A DNA stretch of 12,655 nt, taken from assembly GCA_023445705.1 (NCBI GenBank), contig JAEXKM010000046.1:1-12655 (forward strand), given 5' to 3'. The DNA is from Pseudomonadota bacterium. Its GTDB lineage: Bacteria; Pseudomonadota; Alphaproteobacteria; Caulobacterales; Caulobacteraceae. Numbering within the stretch: the stretch's first letter is position 1; the number at the start of each line of letters is the position of its first letter. The translations under genes and the position numbers were made by a program. Under the pieces are notes generated by a model. That model was not told the DNA's origin and searched no databases. It worked only from the letters and a program-made list of their open reading frames with translations. Shown in pieces: positions 1-4,634 of this stretch.

Positions 1-280
1 TGAATGAGTCCCGCAGGAAGAGGTTGAAGCGTGTGAAGGCCGGCGGCCGGTCCTGCGGCACATAATGCTTTAGCGAAACCACGCTCGGCAGGCGCATCTT
101 GAAGGAAGGCGAGTGGACTTCCTGATCGTAGGTGGAGACCACGTCCACGCGATCGAGGAACACCGCCTTGATCACCTCCTGCCAGGGCCAGAGGGACAGC
201 GGATAGTAGCTGAGCGGCCGGAAGTCGGCGTTCAGCACGAGACAAGGCCAGCCGGACGGCGGGTGGTTAAGCACCTGCAT
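1..280 (-). CDS. HNH endonuclease family protein, N-terminal part (gene runs off the window)
   Basis: The frame is open from an ATG at 280 down to the window edge, giving 93 residues of an incomplete protein. Translation begins MQVLNHPPSGWPCLVLNADF and continues through segments such as RPLSYYPLSLWPWQEVIKAV, KHYVPQDRPPAFTRFNLFLR and DSF. This N-terminal region (LNADFRPL, WPWQEVIKAVFLDRV, then FTRFNLFLRD just ahead of the zinc/HNH cysteines) is characteristic of the small HNH endonucleases conserved in alphaproteobacteria, sometimes labelled McrA-like. The catalytic HNH motif itself would lie beyond position 1 and is not visible. The start is supported by an AAAGGA ribosome binding site about 7-9 nt upstream. 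A TATAAT-like -10 at about 407-412 (minus strand) is the only promoter hint and lacks a good -35. The nuclease role is inferred from the family; many such proteins have no proven restriction function. Confidence 0.82.
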   Translation of the reverse strand, partial: MQVLNHPPSGWPCLVLNADFRPLSYYPLSLWPWQEVIKAVFLDRVDVVSTYDQEVHSPSFKMRLPSVVSLKHYVPQDRPPAFTRFNLFLRDSF

Positions 281-448
281 GGCCGGTTCCTTTCGGGAGC
301 CCTGCGGCTCCTATGTCGTACGCGTAGAGACTGAAGACAGGCCCCCTTTCGCGATCCGAGCACTCCAGCGAATCGCCCCAAGCGGGGGATGTCCCGAAGC
401 CCGAAAATTATAAGCGAGATTCCAAGACAGCACTATGAAATGCCGCCC
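281..448. other. Intergenic stretch upstream of the HNH gene
   Basis: I see no coding sequence here. The only structure noted is an AT-rich patch around 401-415, with a TATAAT hexamer on the minus strand (407-412) that could be the -10 of the HNH gene, giving a leader of roughly 120 nt. No convincing -35 sits 16-18 nt upstream of it. The plus-strand frame that opens at 113 and runs to 334 is antisense to the HNH gene over most of its length and looks like a shadow. Confidence 0.4.
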
Positions 449-483
449 GCGGCTTCGCCCCATGGGGTGCGGGACGAAGCCGC
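449..483 (-). terminator. Hairpin downstream of the 35-aa gene, possible terminator
   Basis: A perfect 9-bp stem pairs 449-457 (GCGGCTTCG) with 475-483 (CGAAGCCGC). A second perfect palindrome (CCCCATGGGG, 458-467) sits inside the loop. It lies 12 nt after the stop codon of the small minus-strand gene at 495-602, where a terminator is expected. On the minus strand the stem is not followed by a proper T-run (GGGCGGCATTTCAT), so intrinsic termination would be weak. It could instead be an mRNA-stabilising hairpin. Confidence 0.4.
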
Positions 484-494
484 CTTCCCGGCCA

Positions 495-602
495 TCAGAC
501 GCCGACGGCAGCGGTCGCGCCGGCCAGGCTCAGGGTGAGGAAAACGAACGCCACGCCAACGGCGGTGTCGAACAGGCGGCCAAGATTATTAAGAGCAGTC
601 AT
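495..602 (-). CDS. Putative 35-aa single-span membrane peptide (micropeptide A)
   Basis: ATG at 602 to TGA at 495-497 encodes 35 residues: MTALNNLGRLFDTAVGVAFV followed by FLTLSLAGATAAVGV. An AAAGGAAA ribosome binding site lies 5-8 nt upstream of the ATG. Residues 1-12 are polar with an RLFD motif at 9-12. Residues about 13-35 form one continuous hydrophobic, Ala/Val/Leu/Gly-rich segment, long enough for one transmembrane helix and ending at the stop. From RLFD to the last residue the peptide aligns without gaps to the product of the gene at 814-927 (12 of 27 positions identical, most others conservative), which strongly argues that both are real. Function is unknown. A small membrane regulator or stress peptide is possible, as is a very short toxin-like peptide; nothing in the sequence decides. 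Its promoter shares a 12-nt block with that of the second gene. Confidence 0.68.
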   Translation of the reverse strand: MTALNNLGRLFDTAVGVAFVFLTLSLAGATAAVGV

Positions 603-667
603 GAGCTTTCCTTTTGATCGGTTGAGGTCGCCCTTTGGGGCTGGCCCCTGTCCATCTGGACGATGTT

Positions 668-695
668 TAGATAACGCCGAAATCTAATCGATGTA
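668..695 (-). promoter_or_regulatory. Candidate promoter of the 35-aa gene with shared regulatory block
   Basis: On the plus strand, positions 669-680 read AGATAACGCCGA, identical to 991-1002 in front of the second small gene. On the minus strand this gives CGGCGTTATCT, with a -10-like TATCTA at 668-673. The corresponding -35 position (690-695, TACATC on the minus strand) is poor. The second operator half-site seen at the other gene is missing, but another imperfect symmetry is present: AATCT at 681-685 against AGATT at 697-701. The start of transcription is unproven. Confidence 0.4.
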
Positions 696-705
696 CAGAT
701 TAATT

Positions 706-716
706 TTACAATGTAA
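706..716. promoter_or_regulatory. Short perfect palindrome TTACAATGTAA upstream of the 35-aa gene promoter
   Basis: TTACA-A-TGTAA is an odd-centred perfect inverted repeat in an AT-rich stretch of a GC-rich genome. It lies 33 bp upstream (minus-strand sense) of the candidate -10 of the 35-aa gene, a position typical of an activator or additional repressor site. No regulator can be named from the sequence. Confidence 0.3.
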
Positions 717-759
717 GATATTCAAAAATGCATAGATCGTTTTGGGAGCTGCGGCGCAG

Positions 760-788
760 AAAAAAGGGGCCGGACGAGCCGGCCCCTT
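760..788 (-). terminator. Rho-independent terminator of the 37-aa gene
   Basis: On the minus strand the sequence reads GGGGCCGG, a 5-nt loop, CCGGCCCC and then six T. The stem is 766-773 with 779-786, extendable by two A-T pairs, and the T-run is 760-765. This is a textbook intrinsic terminator 26 nt behind the stop of the 814-927 gene. It shows that this tiny gene is a transcription unit of its own and not part of the downstream 35-aa gene's unit. Confidence 0.88.
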
Positions 789-813
789 CGCATTTCTGGG
801 AGGAAGTCGCCGC

Positions 814-927
814 CTAGGCGCCGACCGAAACCGTCGCGGCCGCGAGGGTGATGCTGAGGGCGATCAGGGCCAGCGGGGCGATACGGTCGAAAAGGCGCTC
901 GAAGCGAGCGAAACGCGCGAGAGACAT
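814..927 (-). CDS. Putative 37-aa single-span membrane peptide (micropeptide B)
   Basis: ATG at 927 to TAG at 814-816 encodes MSLARFARFERLFDRIAPLA followed by LIALSITLAAATVSVGA. The ribosome binding site GAAAGG is about 8 nt upstream. Residues 1-15 are basic (four Arg before the RLFD motif at 11-14, a further Arg at 15). Residues 16-37 are hydrophobic, so the positive-inside rule predicts a cytoplasmic N-terminus. From RLFD to the C-terminus it aligns ungapped to the 35-aa product at 495-602, sharing RLFD and an L-A-x-A-T-x-x-V-G tail. The gene has a good sigma-70-type promoter (990-1017), an operator-like inverted repeat within it, and a strong terminator (760-788), so it is a complete monocistronic unit divergent from tetR. 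Function is unknown. The alternative GTG frame at 934-722 overlaps it but is Arg/Pro-rich and reads through the terminator, so I take it as spurious. Confidence 0.75.
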   Translation of the reverse strand: MSLARFARFERLFDRIAPLALIALSITLAAATVSVGA

Positions 928-989
928 CACACACACCTTTCAGTTGGGACCCTCGGGGGAGCGAGGGCGTTTGTTATTTGAACAGCGCT

Positions 990-1017
990 AAGATAACGCC
1001 GATCTGAACGGCGTCAA
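990..1017 (-). promoter_or_regulatory. Promoter of the 37-aa gene (-35 TTGACG, -10 TATCTT)
   Basis: On the minus strand TTGACG (1012-1017) is followed after 16 nt by TATCTT (990-995). The predicted start lies near 983, leaving a leader of roughly 55 nt to the ATG at 927. The -35 matches the TTGACG form common in Caulobacter housekeeping promoters. The spacer is filled almost exactly by an inverted repeat (996-1014), so a bound repressor would occlude the promoter. Confidence 0.6.
996..1014. promoter_or_regulatory. Probable TetR-family operator, ACGCCG-N7-CGGCGT
   Basis: ACGCCG at 996-1001 and CGGCGT at 1009-1014 are a perfect 6-bp inverted repeat with a 7-nt spacer (19 bp in all). It lies between the -35 and -10 of the 37-aa gene and 46 bp upstream of the divergent tetR start. 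A further half-site of the same kind (ACGCCG) occurs at 1028-1033. Location and symmetry are what is expected of an operator recognised by a locally encoded TetR dimer. That the protein at 1061 is the one that binds is inference. Confidence 0.55.
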
Positions 1018-1024
1018 GATCATC

Positions 1025-1053
1025 TTTACGCCGTCCAGATTCAGAACTAGAGT
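1025..1053 (+). promoter_or_regulatory. Weak candidate promoter for tetR, possibly giving a leaderless mRNA
   Basis: TTTACG (1025-1030), a 17-nt spacer and TAGAGT (1048-1053) form a weak sigma-70-like promoter. Transcription would start at about 1060, directly at the tetR ATG (1061). No clear ribosome binding site precedes that ATG, which fits a leaderless transcript. The -35 overlaps the third ACGCCG half-site at 1028-1033, allowing autoregulation. The -10 is poor. Confidence 0.3.
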
Positions 1054-1060
1054 AAACGCC

Positions 1061-1690
1061 ATGAGAGAAACTGCAGCCGCCGAACCCCGGCCCTATCACC
1101 ACGGCGACCTGCGCCGCGCGTTGATCGACGCCGCCCGTCGCCTGCTGGAATCCGAAGGCCCCAACGCCCTTTCCCTTCGCGCCGTCGCGCGCGAGGCGGG
1201 CGTCAGCCCGGCCGCCCCCTACCACCATTTCAAGGACAAGAGCGAACTGCTCGACGCGGTCGCTCACGAAGGCTGGGACCTGCTCAACGAGCTTATGACG
1301 CAGGCTCGCAAGCGGGAGGCCTCCGTCGGCGACAAGCTGACCGCCCTCGGCGTCGCCTATGTTCGGTTCGCCCGCGACAATCCGGCCCTCTATCGGGTGA
1401 TGTACGACGCCTCGCGCGACAAGGACGACCTGCCCGAGCACGTCCATCAGGAGGACGACAGCGCCTACTGCCAGGTCCGCAACACCCTGACCGAGGCCGG
1501 CGTCGGCCCGCTCAGCGAACTCGACTTGGAGCTGGCCACCACCGCCGCCTGGTGCGCCGCCCACGGTCTAGCCGAGATGTTCGCCTTCAAGAAGTTCGAT
1601 CCCCTGAAGGAAGCCGTCGGCGGCGACGAGGCCTTCCTCCGGGGCGTCTTCGAACACATGGGCATTTTCGGACGCGCCAGCCAGGATTAA
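1061..1690 (+). CDS. TetR/AcrR-family transcriptional regulator (WHG-type C-terminal domain)
   Basis: This 209-aa DNA-binding repressor has the N-terminal TetR helix-turn-helix at about residues 34-60 (SLRAVAREAGVSPAAPYHHF is typical). The C-terminal ligand/dimer domain carries a W-x3-H-G motif (W164, H168, G169), as in the WHG subgroup of TetR C-terminal domains. The ligand is unknown. The gene diverges from the 37-aa micropeptide gene; the shared region holds a 6-7-6 inverted repeat overlapping the micropeptide promoter and an extra half-site near its own start, so repression of that gene and autoregulation are the natural inference. It ends 10 nt before gluQRS and probably forms one transcript with it. 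The ATG at 1061 has no evident Shine-Dalgarno. The long antisense frame at 974-1564 is a shadow. Confidence 0.9.
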   Translation: MRETAAAEPRPYHHGDLRRALIDAARRLLESEGPNALSLRAVAREAGVSPAAPYHHFKDKSELLDAVAHEGWDLLNELMTQARKREASVGDKLTALGVAYVRFARDNPALYRVMYDASRDKDDLPEHVHQEDDSAYCQVRNTLTEAGVGPLSELDLELATTAAWCAAHGLAEMFAFKKFDPLKEAVGGDEAFLRGVFEHMGIFGRASQD

Positions 1691-1700
1691 GGCTGTCGGG

Positions 1701-2543
1701 GTGTTCGTCACCCGCTTCGCCCCCTCGCCTACGGGCTATCTGCACCGCGGCCACGCCTTTTCGGCCCTGACCGCCTATGAGGCCGCGCGCGCCGCGGGCG
1801 GGCGCTTCATCCTGCGCATCGAAGACATCGACGTCACCCGCAGCCGGCCCGAGTTCGAGGCGGCGATCTACGAGGATCTGGCCTGGCTGGGGATCGAGTG
1901 GGAAAACCCCGTCCGCCGCCAGTCCGAACACCTTGACGACTATCAGGCCGCCATCGCCGCCCTCACCGCCGACCACCTGACCTATCGCTGCTTCCGGACC
2001 CGCAGGGAAATCGCGCAGGAGGCCGCCCGCGCGCCGCACGGCGCCGGCGACGCCTTCCGCGGCGGACCTCTTCCGCCGGAAGAGGAGGCCCGGAGGCTGG
2101 CCGCCGGAGACGCCTTCGCTTGGCGGCTGTCACTGGACGCGGCCGAGAGAGCCCTGGCCGGCCGCCGCCTCAGCTTCGTCGAGGAAGGCGCAGGCCCCGA
2201 TGGCGAACGCGGCCTCATCACCGCCGACCCCAGCGCCAGCGGCGACATCGTGCTGGCCCGCAAGGACGTTGGCGTGGCCTATCACCTTGCGGTGGTTGTC
2301 GACGACGCGCTCCAGGGCGTCACCCACGTCATCCGCGGACAGGACCTGTACGAAGCGTCGCACGTCCAAAGGCTGCTGCAGGCCTTGCTAGACCTGCCCA
2401 CACCCGTCTATCGCCATCATCGCCTACTGACGGGTCCCGACGGCAAGCGCTTCGCGAAGCGCGATCACGCCGAGACCCTGCGCGATCTTCGCGCCCGCGG
2501 GATCACCCCGCAGCAGCTTCGACAGGAGATGGGTTTTGATTGA
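1701..2543 (+). CDS. gluQRS: Glutamyl-Q tRNA(Asp) synthetase
   Basis: This 280-aa class I synthetase-like enzyme is a truncated GluRS without an anticodon-binding domain. It activates glutamate and attaches it to queuosine at the wobble position of tRNA-Asp in the cytoplasm. Family marks: FAPSPTGYLHRGHAF (HIGH-type motif HRGH, residues 15-18), RIEDID (39-44), GDIVLARKD (181-189), IRGQDLYEASHVQRLLQALL (211-230) and the KMSKS counterpart FAKRD (251-255). Length fits the family (about 290-300 aa). The usual zinc site (Cys-x-Cys ... Tyr-x3-Cys in E. coli) is reduced here to a single Cys97 in YRCFRTRREI, so zinc binding is probably lost. Translation starts at GTG 1701 with AAGG about 8 nt upstream; 10 nt separate it from tetR. 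Its end overlaps the start of the next gene by 8 nt. Confidence 0.93.
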   Translation: MFVTRFAPSPTGYLHRGHAFSALTAYEAARAAGGRFILRIEDIDVTRSRPEFEAAIYEDLAWLGIEWENPVRRQSEHLDDYQAAIAALTADHLTYRCFRTRREIAQEAARAPHGAGDAFRGGPLPPEEEARRLAAGDAFAWRLSLDAAERALAGRRLSFVEEGAGPDGERGLITADPSASGDIVLARKDVGVAYHLAVVVDDALQGVTHVIRGQDLYEASHVQRLLQALLDLPTPVYRHHRLLTGPDGKRFAKRDHAETLRDLRARGITPQQLRQEMGFD

Positions 2544-3432
2544 GGCGGCGACGGCCTCCCGTGACAATGGCCAGTTGAAGGCCCTCGGCGTGCTGGTTCT
2601 GGGCGGCGCGGTCATCGGCCTGGCGCCGATCCTGGTCCGCCTGTCCGACGCCGGACCCGCGGCCATCGGCTTCTGGCGGGTGACCTTCGCCCTGCCGCTG
2701 CTCGCCCTGATGACCCTGAAGACCGATGGCGGCGTCGGCGCGCCTTCGAAGTTCGCGCTGATCGCCGGCCTGGCTTTCGCCGGCGACCTGGCCTTCTGGC
2801 ACTACAGCATCCACTTCACCTCGGTCGCCAACGCCACCGTCCTGACCAACCTGACGCCGGTCATCGTGACCATCGTCGCCTGGTTGTTCTTCAGGCAGCG
2901 GCCGGCCAACCTCTTCCTGGTGGCCGTGGGCCTCGCCGTCGTTGGGGCGTGGATGATGGCCGCCGCCCGCGGAACCGGCGCACCCGGCGCCAACCCGCCC
3001 CTGGGCGATGGTCTCGCGATCTTCACCGCCGTTTGGTACGCGCTCTACCTGCTGGCCGTGGCGGCCGCCCGGAAGAACACCGGCGCGACCCGGCTGATGT
3101 TCTGGTCGAGTCTGGCCAGCGCCCCTGTCCTGCTGGCTATCGCGGTCGCGCTCGGCGAACCGCTGACCCCGAGCACCCTGGCTGGCTGGGTGGCGGTCGT
3201 GGGCCTGGGGCTGATGCACGTCGCCGGGCAAGGCTCGATCGCCTGGGCGCTGGGCCGCCTGCCGGCTGCGACGGCCTCGGTGGTGGTCCTGATCCAGCCG
3301 GTGGTCGCGGCCATTCTCGGCTGGCTGCTCTTCCACGAAGCCATGACGCCGCTGCAGACCGCCGGCGGCGCCGTCGCGCTCGTCGGCGTGGTGCTGGCCC
3401 AGATGGCCTCGCGTCAGCCAAAGACCAACTAG
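2536..3432 (+). CDS. EamA/DMT-superfamily membrane transporter
   Basis: This 298-aa inner-membrane protein has about ten hydrophobic segments arranged as two EamA repeats (about residues 17-144 and 156-289). Family hallmarks include the P-I-L-V-R-L motif at 31-36, GFWRVTFALPLLALM, the NATVLTNLTPVIV helix ending repeat one, and ATASVVVLIQPVVAAILGWL with LFHEAM in repeat two. Such proteins export or take up metabolites (amino acids, sugars, nucleosides); the substrate here cannot be told. The TTG start at 2536 is chosen because an AGGAG (2524-2528) lies 7 nt upstream and no better start precedes the first helix. It overlaps the gluQRS stop by 8 nt, so the two are translationally coupled. There is no functional reason to link it with queuosine; the coupling may be positional only. 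Confidence 0.9.
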   Translation: MIEAATASRDNGQLKALGVLVLGGAVIGLAPILVRLSDAGPAAIGFWRVTFALPLLALMTLKTDGGVGAPSKFALIAGLAFAGDLAFWHYSIHFTSVANATVLTNLTPVIVTIVAWLFFRQRPANLFLVAVGLAVVGAWMMAAARGTGAPGANPPLGDGLAIFTAVWYALYLLAVAAARKNTGATRLMFWSSLASAPVLLAIAVALGEPLTPSTLAGWVAVVGLGLMHVAGQGSIAWALGRLPAATASVVVLIQPVVAAILGWLLFHEAMTPLQTAGGAVALVGVVLAQMASRQPKTN

Positions 3433-3434
3433 AT

Positions 3435-3474
3435 GTCATCCCGGTTTTGGGCGCAGGCCGAAGACCGGGATGAC
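3435..3474. repeat. Solo palindromic repeat GTCATCCCGGT...ACCGGGATGAC, likely bidirectional terminator
   Basis: GTCATCCCGGT (3435-3445) and ACCGGGATGAC (3464-3474) are perfect 11-bp inverted arms around an 18-nt partly paired centre. The same end sequence bounds the larger element at 10162-10297, so this is a copy of a dispersed genomic palindrome. It lies 2 nt after the transporter stop and before the convergent esterase stop (3503), where it could also terminate transcription from both sides. Confidence 0.8.
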
Positions 3475-3502
3475 CTATTAGTGCAGCGCCGGTTAGTGGG
3501 CG

Positions 3503-4438
3503 TCAGGCCAGCGCCGCCCGCAGCGCCGCCGCCGTCTCCTTGGCCGCGACCGTCACCGCCGGGGACACATCGCCCAAGATGTAGAAGTCGTGGACCATGT
3601 CCGGATACTCCACGTGGACTGCCTTCACGCCGGCGGCGTTGAGACGCGCGGCATAGTCCCGGCCCTCATCCTTCAGCGGGTCGTAGCCGGCGGTCACCAC
3701 CAGCGCCGGCGGCGTGCGGCTGACGTCGGCCTTGGCGCCCAGTTGCGCCCGTGCGGCCTGCGGATGATCCCCGACCGCCAGGCACTTGTCGAACCAGGCG
3801 ATCGCCGCCTTGGTCAGCAGCGGCCCGTCCAGGTCCTTGCGCGACTGTGTCTCCTCGTCCGGCCAGATGCCCGGATAGAGCAGCAATTGATAGGCGAGCT
3901 TGCGCTTCGGATCGTCCTTCAGGTCGATGGAGACCGAGGCAGCGAGGTTGCCTCCGGCCGAGCAGCCGCCCACGGCGATGCGGTCCGGGTCGAAACCGAT
4001 CTCGGCGGCATGGTCGAAGGCCCACTTCACCGCGGCCAGGGCGTCGTCGTGGCCGGCCGGGAACGGGTGCTCGGGCGCCAGCCGGTAGTCCACCGCCAGC
4101 ACGCGGATGCCGGCATAGCTCGCCAGCCTGCGGCAGTGGCCGTCATGGGTTTCCAGGTCGCCGATCGCAAAGCCGCCGCCGTGGAAATAGACCAGGCCCG
4201 GCGTCACCGCCGGCGCGCCGGCCGGAACGTAGAGGCGAGCCCCGATCGGGCCTGCCGCGCCGCCCACCTGCAGATCGCGGGTTTCGACGTCCTTGGGCGC
4301 CTGCTGGTTTTGCGCGGTGCGCTGCATACGGTATCCGGCGCGGACCATTTCGGGCGGCAGCGCGTCCAGCGACGGCGCCGGCTGGCCAGCGGCCGCGGCG
4401 GCCTGTTCGTCGAGCATCGCCTTGATGTGCGGATCCAT
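3503..4438 (-). CDS. HSL-family alpha/beta-hydrolase (esterase/lipase)
   Basis: This 311-aa hydrolase of carboxylic esters belongs to the hormone-sensitive lipase (bacterial family IV) group; no signal peptide is seen, so it is probably cytoplasmic. The oxyanion-hole motif HGGGF is at 86-90 and the VDYRLAPEHPFPA block at 116-128. The nucleophile elbow is GCSAG with Ser160 (most relatives have GDSAG). The acid is Asp253 in GYDPLKDEG and the base His283 in MVHDF (usually HGF). All triad members are present. I choose ATG 4438, preceded by AGGAAG, giving the usual family length. A longer frame exists from 4519, but its first 27 codons are read out of a palindromic repeat (4464-4510) and are unlikely to be translated. 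It lies on the same strand downstream of the aldehyde dehydrogenase but behind that gene's terminator, so it is probably transcribed separately. The substrate is unknown. Confidence 0.9.
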   Translation of the reverse strand: MDPHIKAMLDEQAAAAAGQPAPSLDALPPEMVRAGYRMQRTAQNQQAPKDVETRDLQVGGAAGPIGARLYVPAGAPAVTPGLVYFHGGGFAIGDLETHDGHCRRLASYAGIRVLAVDYRLAPEHPFPAGHDDALAAVKWAFDHAAEIGFDPDRIAVGGCSAGGNLAASVSIDLKDDPKRKLAYQLLLYPGIWPDEETQSRKDLDGPLLTKAAIAWFDKCLAVGDHPQAARAQLGAKADVSRTPPALVVTAGYDPLKDEGRDYAARLNAAGVKAVHVEYPDMVHDFYILGDVSPAVTVAAKETAAALRAALA

Positions 4439-4463
4439 GGTCTTCCTGTCTCTTCCTTCCCTG

Positions 4464-4510
4464 GAGCATTTTCCGCCGAAGTGGAGACCGGTTCGGCGAA
4501 GAAAATGCTC
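4464..4510. repeat. Palindromic repeat GAGCATTTTC...GAAAATGCTC
   Basis: Outer arms GAGCATTTTC (4464-4473) and GAAAATGCTC (4501-4510) are perfectly complementary. Inner arms CGCCGAA (4474-4480) and TTCGGCG (4492-4498) are also perfect, around an 11-nt centre. Elements with this AGCATTTTC/GAAAATGC layout and a central GTGGA...ACCGG are familiar to me as dispersed intergenic repeats in alphaproteobacteria. It lies 25 bp upstream of the esterase ATG and overlaps the doubtful N-terminal extension of that frame. Confidence 0.8.
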
Positions 4511-4523
4511 TCTTTTCAACAGT

Positions 4524-4549
4524 GAGCGATATCCGAACGGATATCGCTC
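4524..4549. repeat. Perfect 12-bp inverted repeat GAGCGATATCCG-AA-CGGATATCGCTC
   Basis: Two perfect 12-bp arms are separated by AA. It lies 14 bp from the preceding palindrome and is probably the second module of the same composite repeat. No T-run follows on either strand, so a terminator role is less likely. With only a 2-nt centre the DNA is strongly self-complementary; protein binding or cruciform formation cannot be judged from sequence. Confidence 0.7.
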
Positions 4550-4578
4550 GGGCCCGCTCTTCGTCGGGAGCCCTTACG

Positions 4579-4608
4579 AAAACGGGCGGAGAAAACCTCT
4601 CCGCCCGT
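4579..4608 (-). terminator. Rho-independent terminator of the aldehyde dehydrogenase gene
   Basis: A perfect 11-bp stem pairs 4582-4592 (ACGGGCGGAGA) with 4598-4608 (TCTCCGCCCGT) around a 5-nt loop. On the minus strand the stem is followed by TTTTCG. It stands 26 nt past the stop codon of the dehydrogenase and separates it from the esterase gene. Confidence 0.82.
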
Positions 4609-4634
4609 CGTCAGTTCAGTGCAGAGCCGATCGC

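Noticed and set aside
435..617. Plus-strand 60-aa ORF
   Set aside because: It is the antisense of the 35-aa membrane peptide gene, contains the hairpin at 449-483, and has an Arg/Gly/Pro-rich composition typical of shadow frames.
722..934. Minus-strand 70-aa GTG frame
   Set aside because: It overlaps the 37-aa gene in another frame, reads through a perfect terminator and is Arg/Pro-rich. The ATG at 927 fits the ribosome binding site with a membrane-peptide product.
974..1564. Minus-strand 196-aa ORF opposite tetR
   Set aside because: It is antisense to a clear TetR-family gene, runs through the operator region, and resembles no protein family.
2503..3336. Minus-strand 277-aa ORF opposite the transporter
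   Set aside because: Its extreme Gln/Gly/Arg/Asp content and lack of hydrophobic core are the mirror of a membrane protein's codons; it is a shadow.
4524..4549. Perfect 12-bp inverted repeat as a terminator or operator
   Set aside because: There is no T-run on either strand and a true terminator stands next to it at 4579-4608. Its closeness to another palindrome suggests a repeat module, so no operator is claimed.
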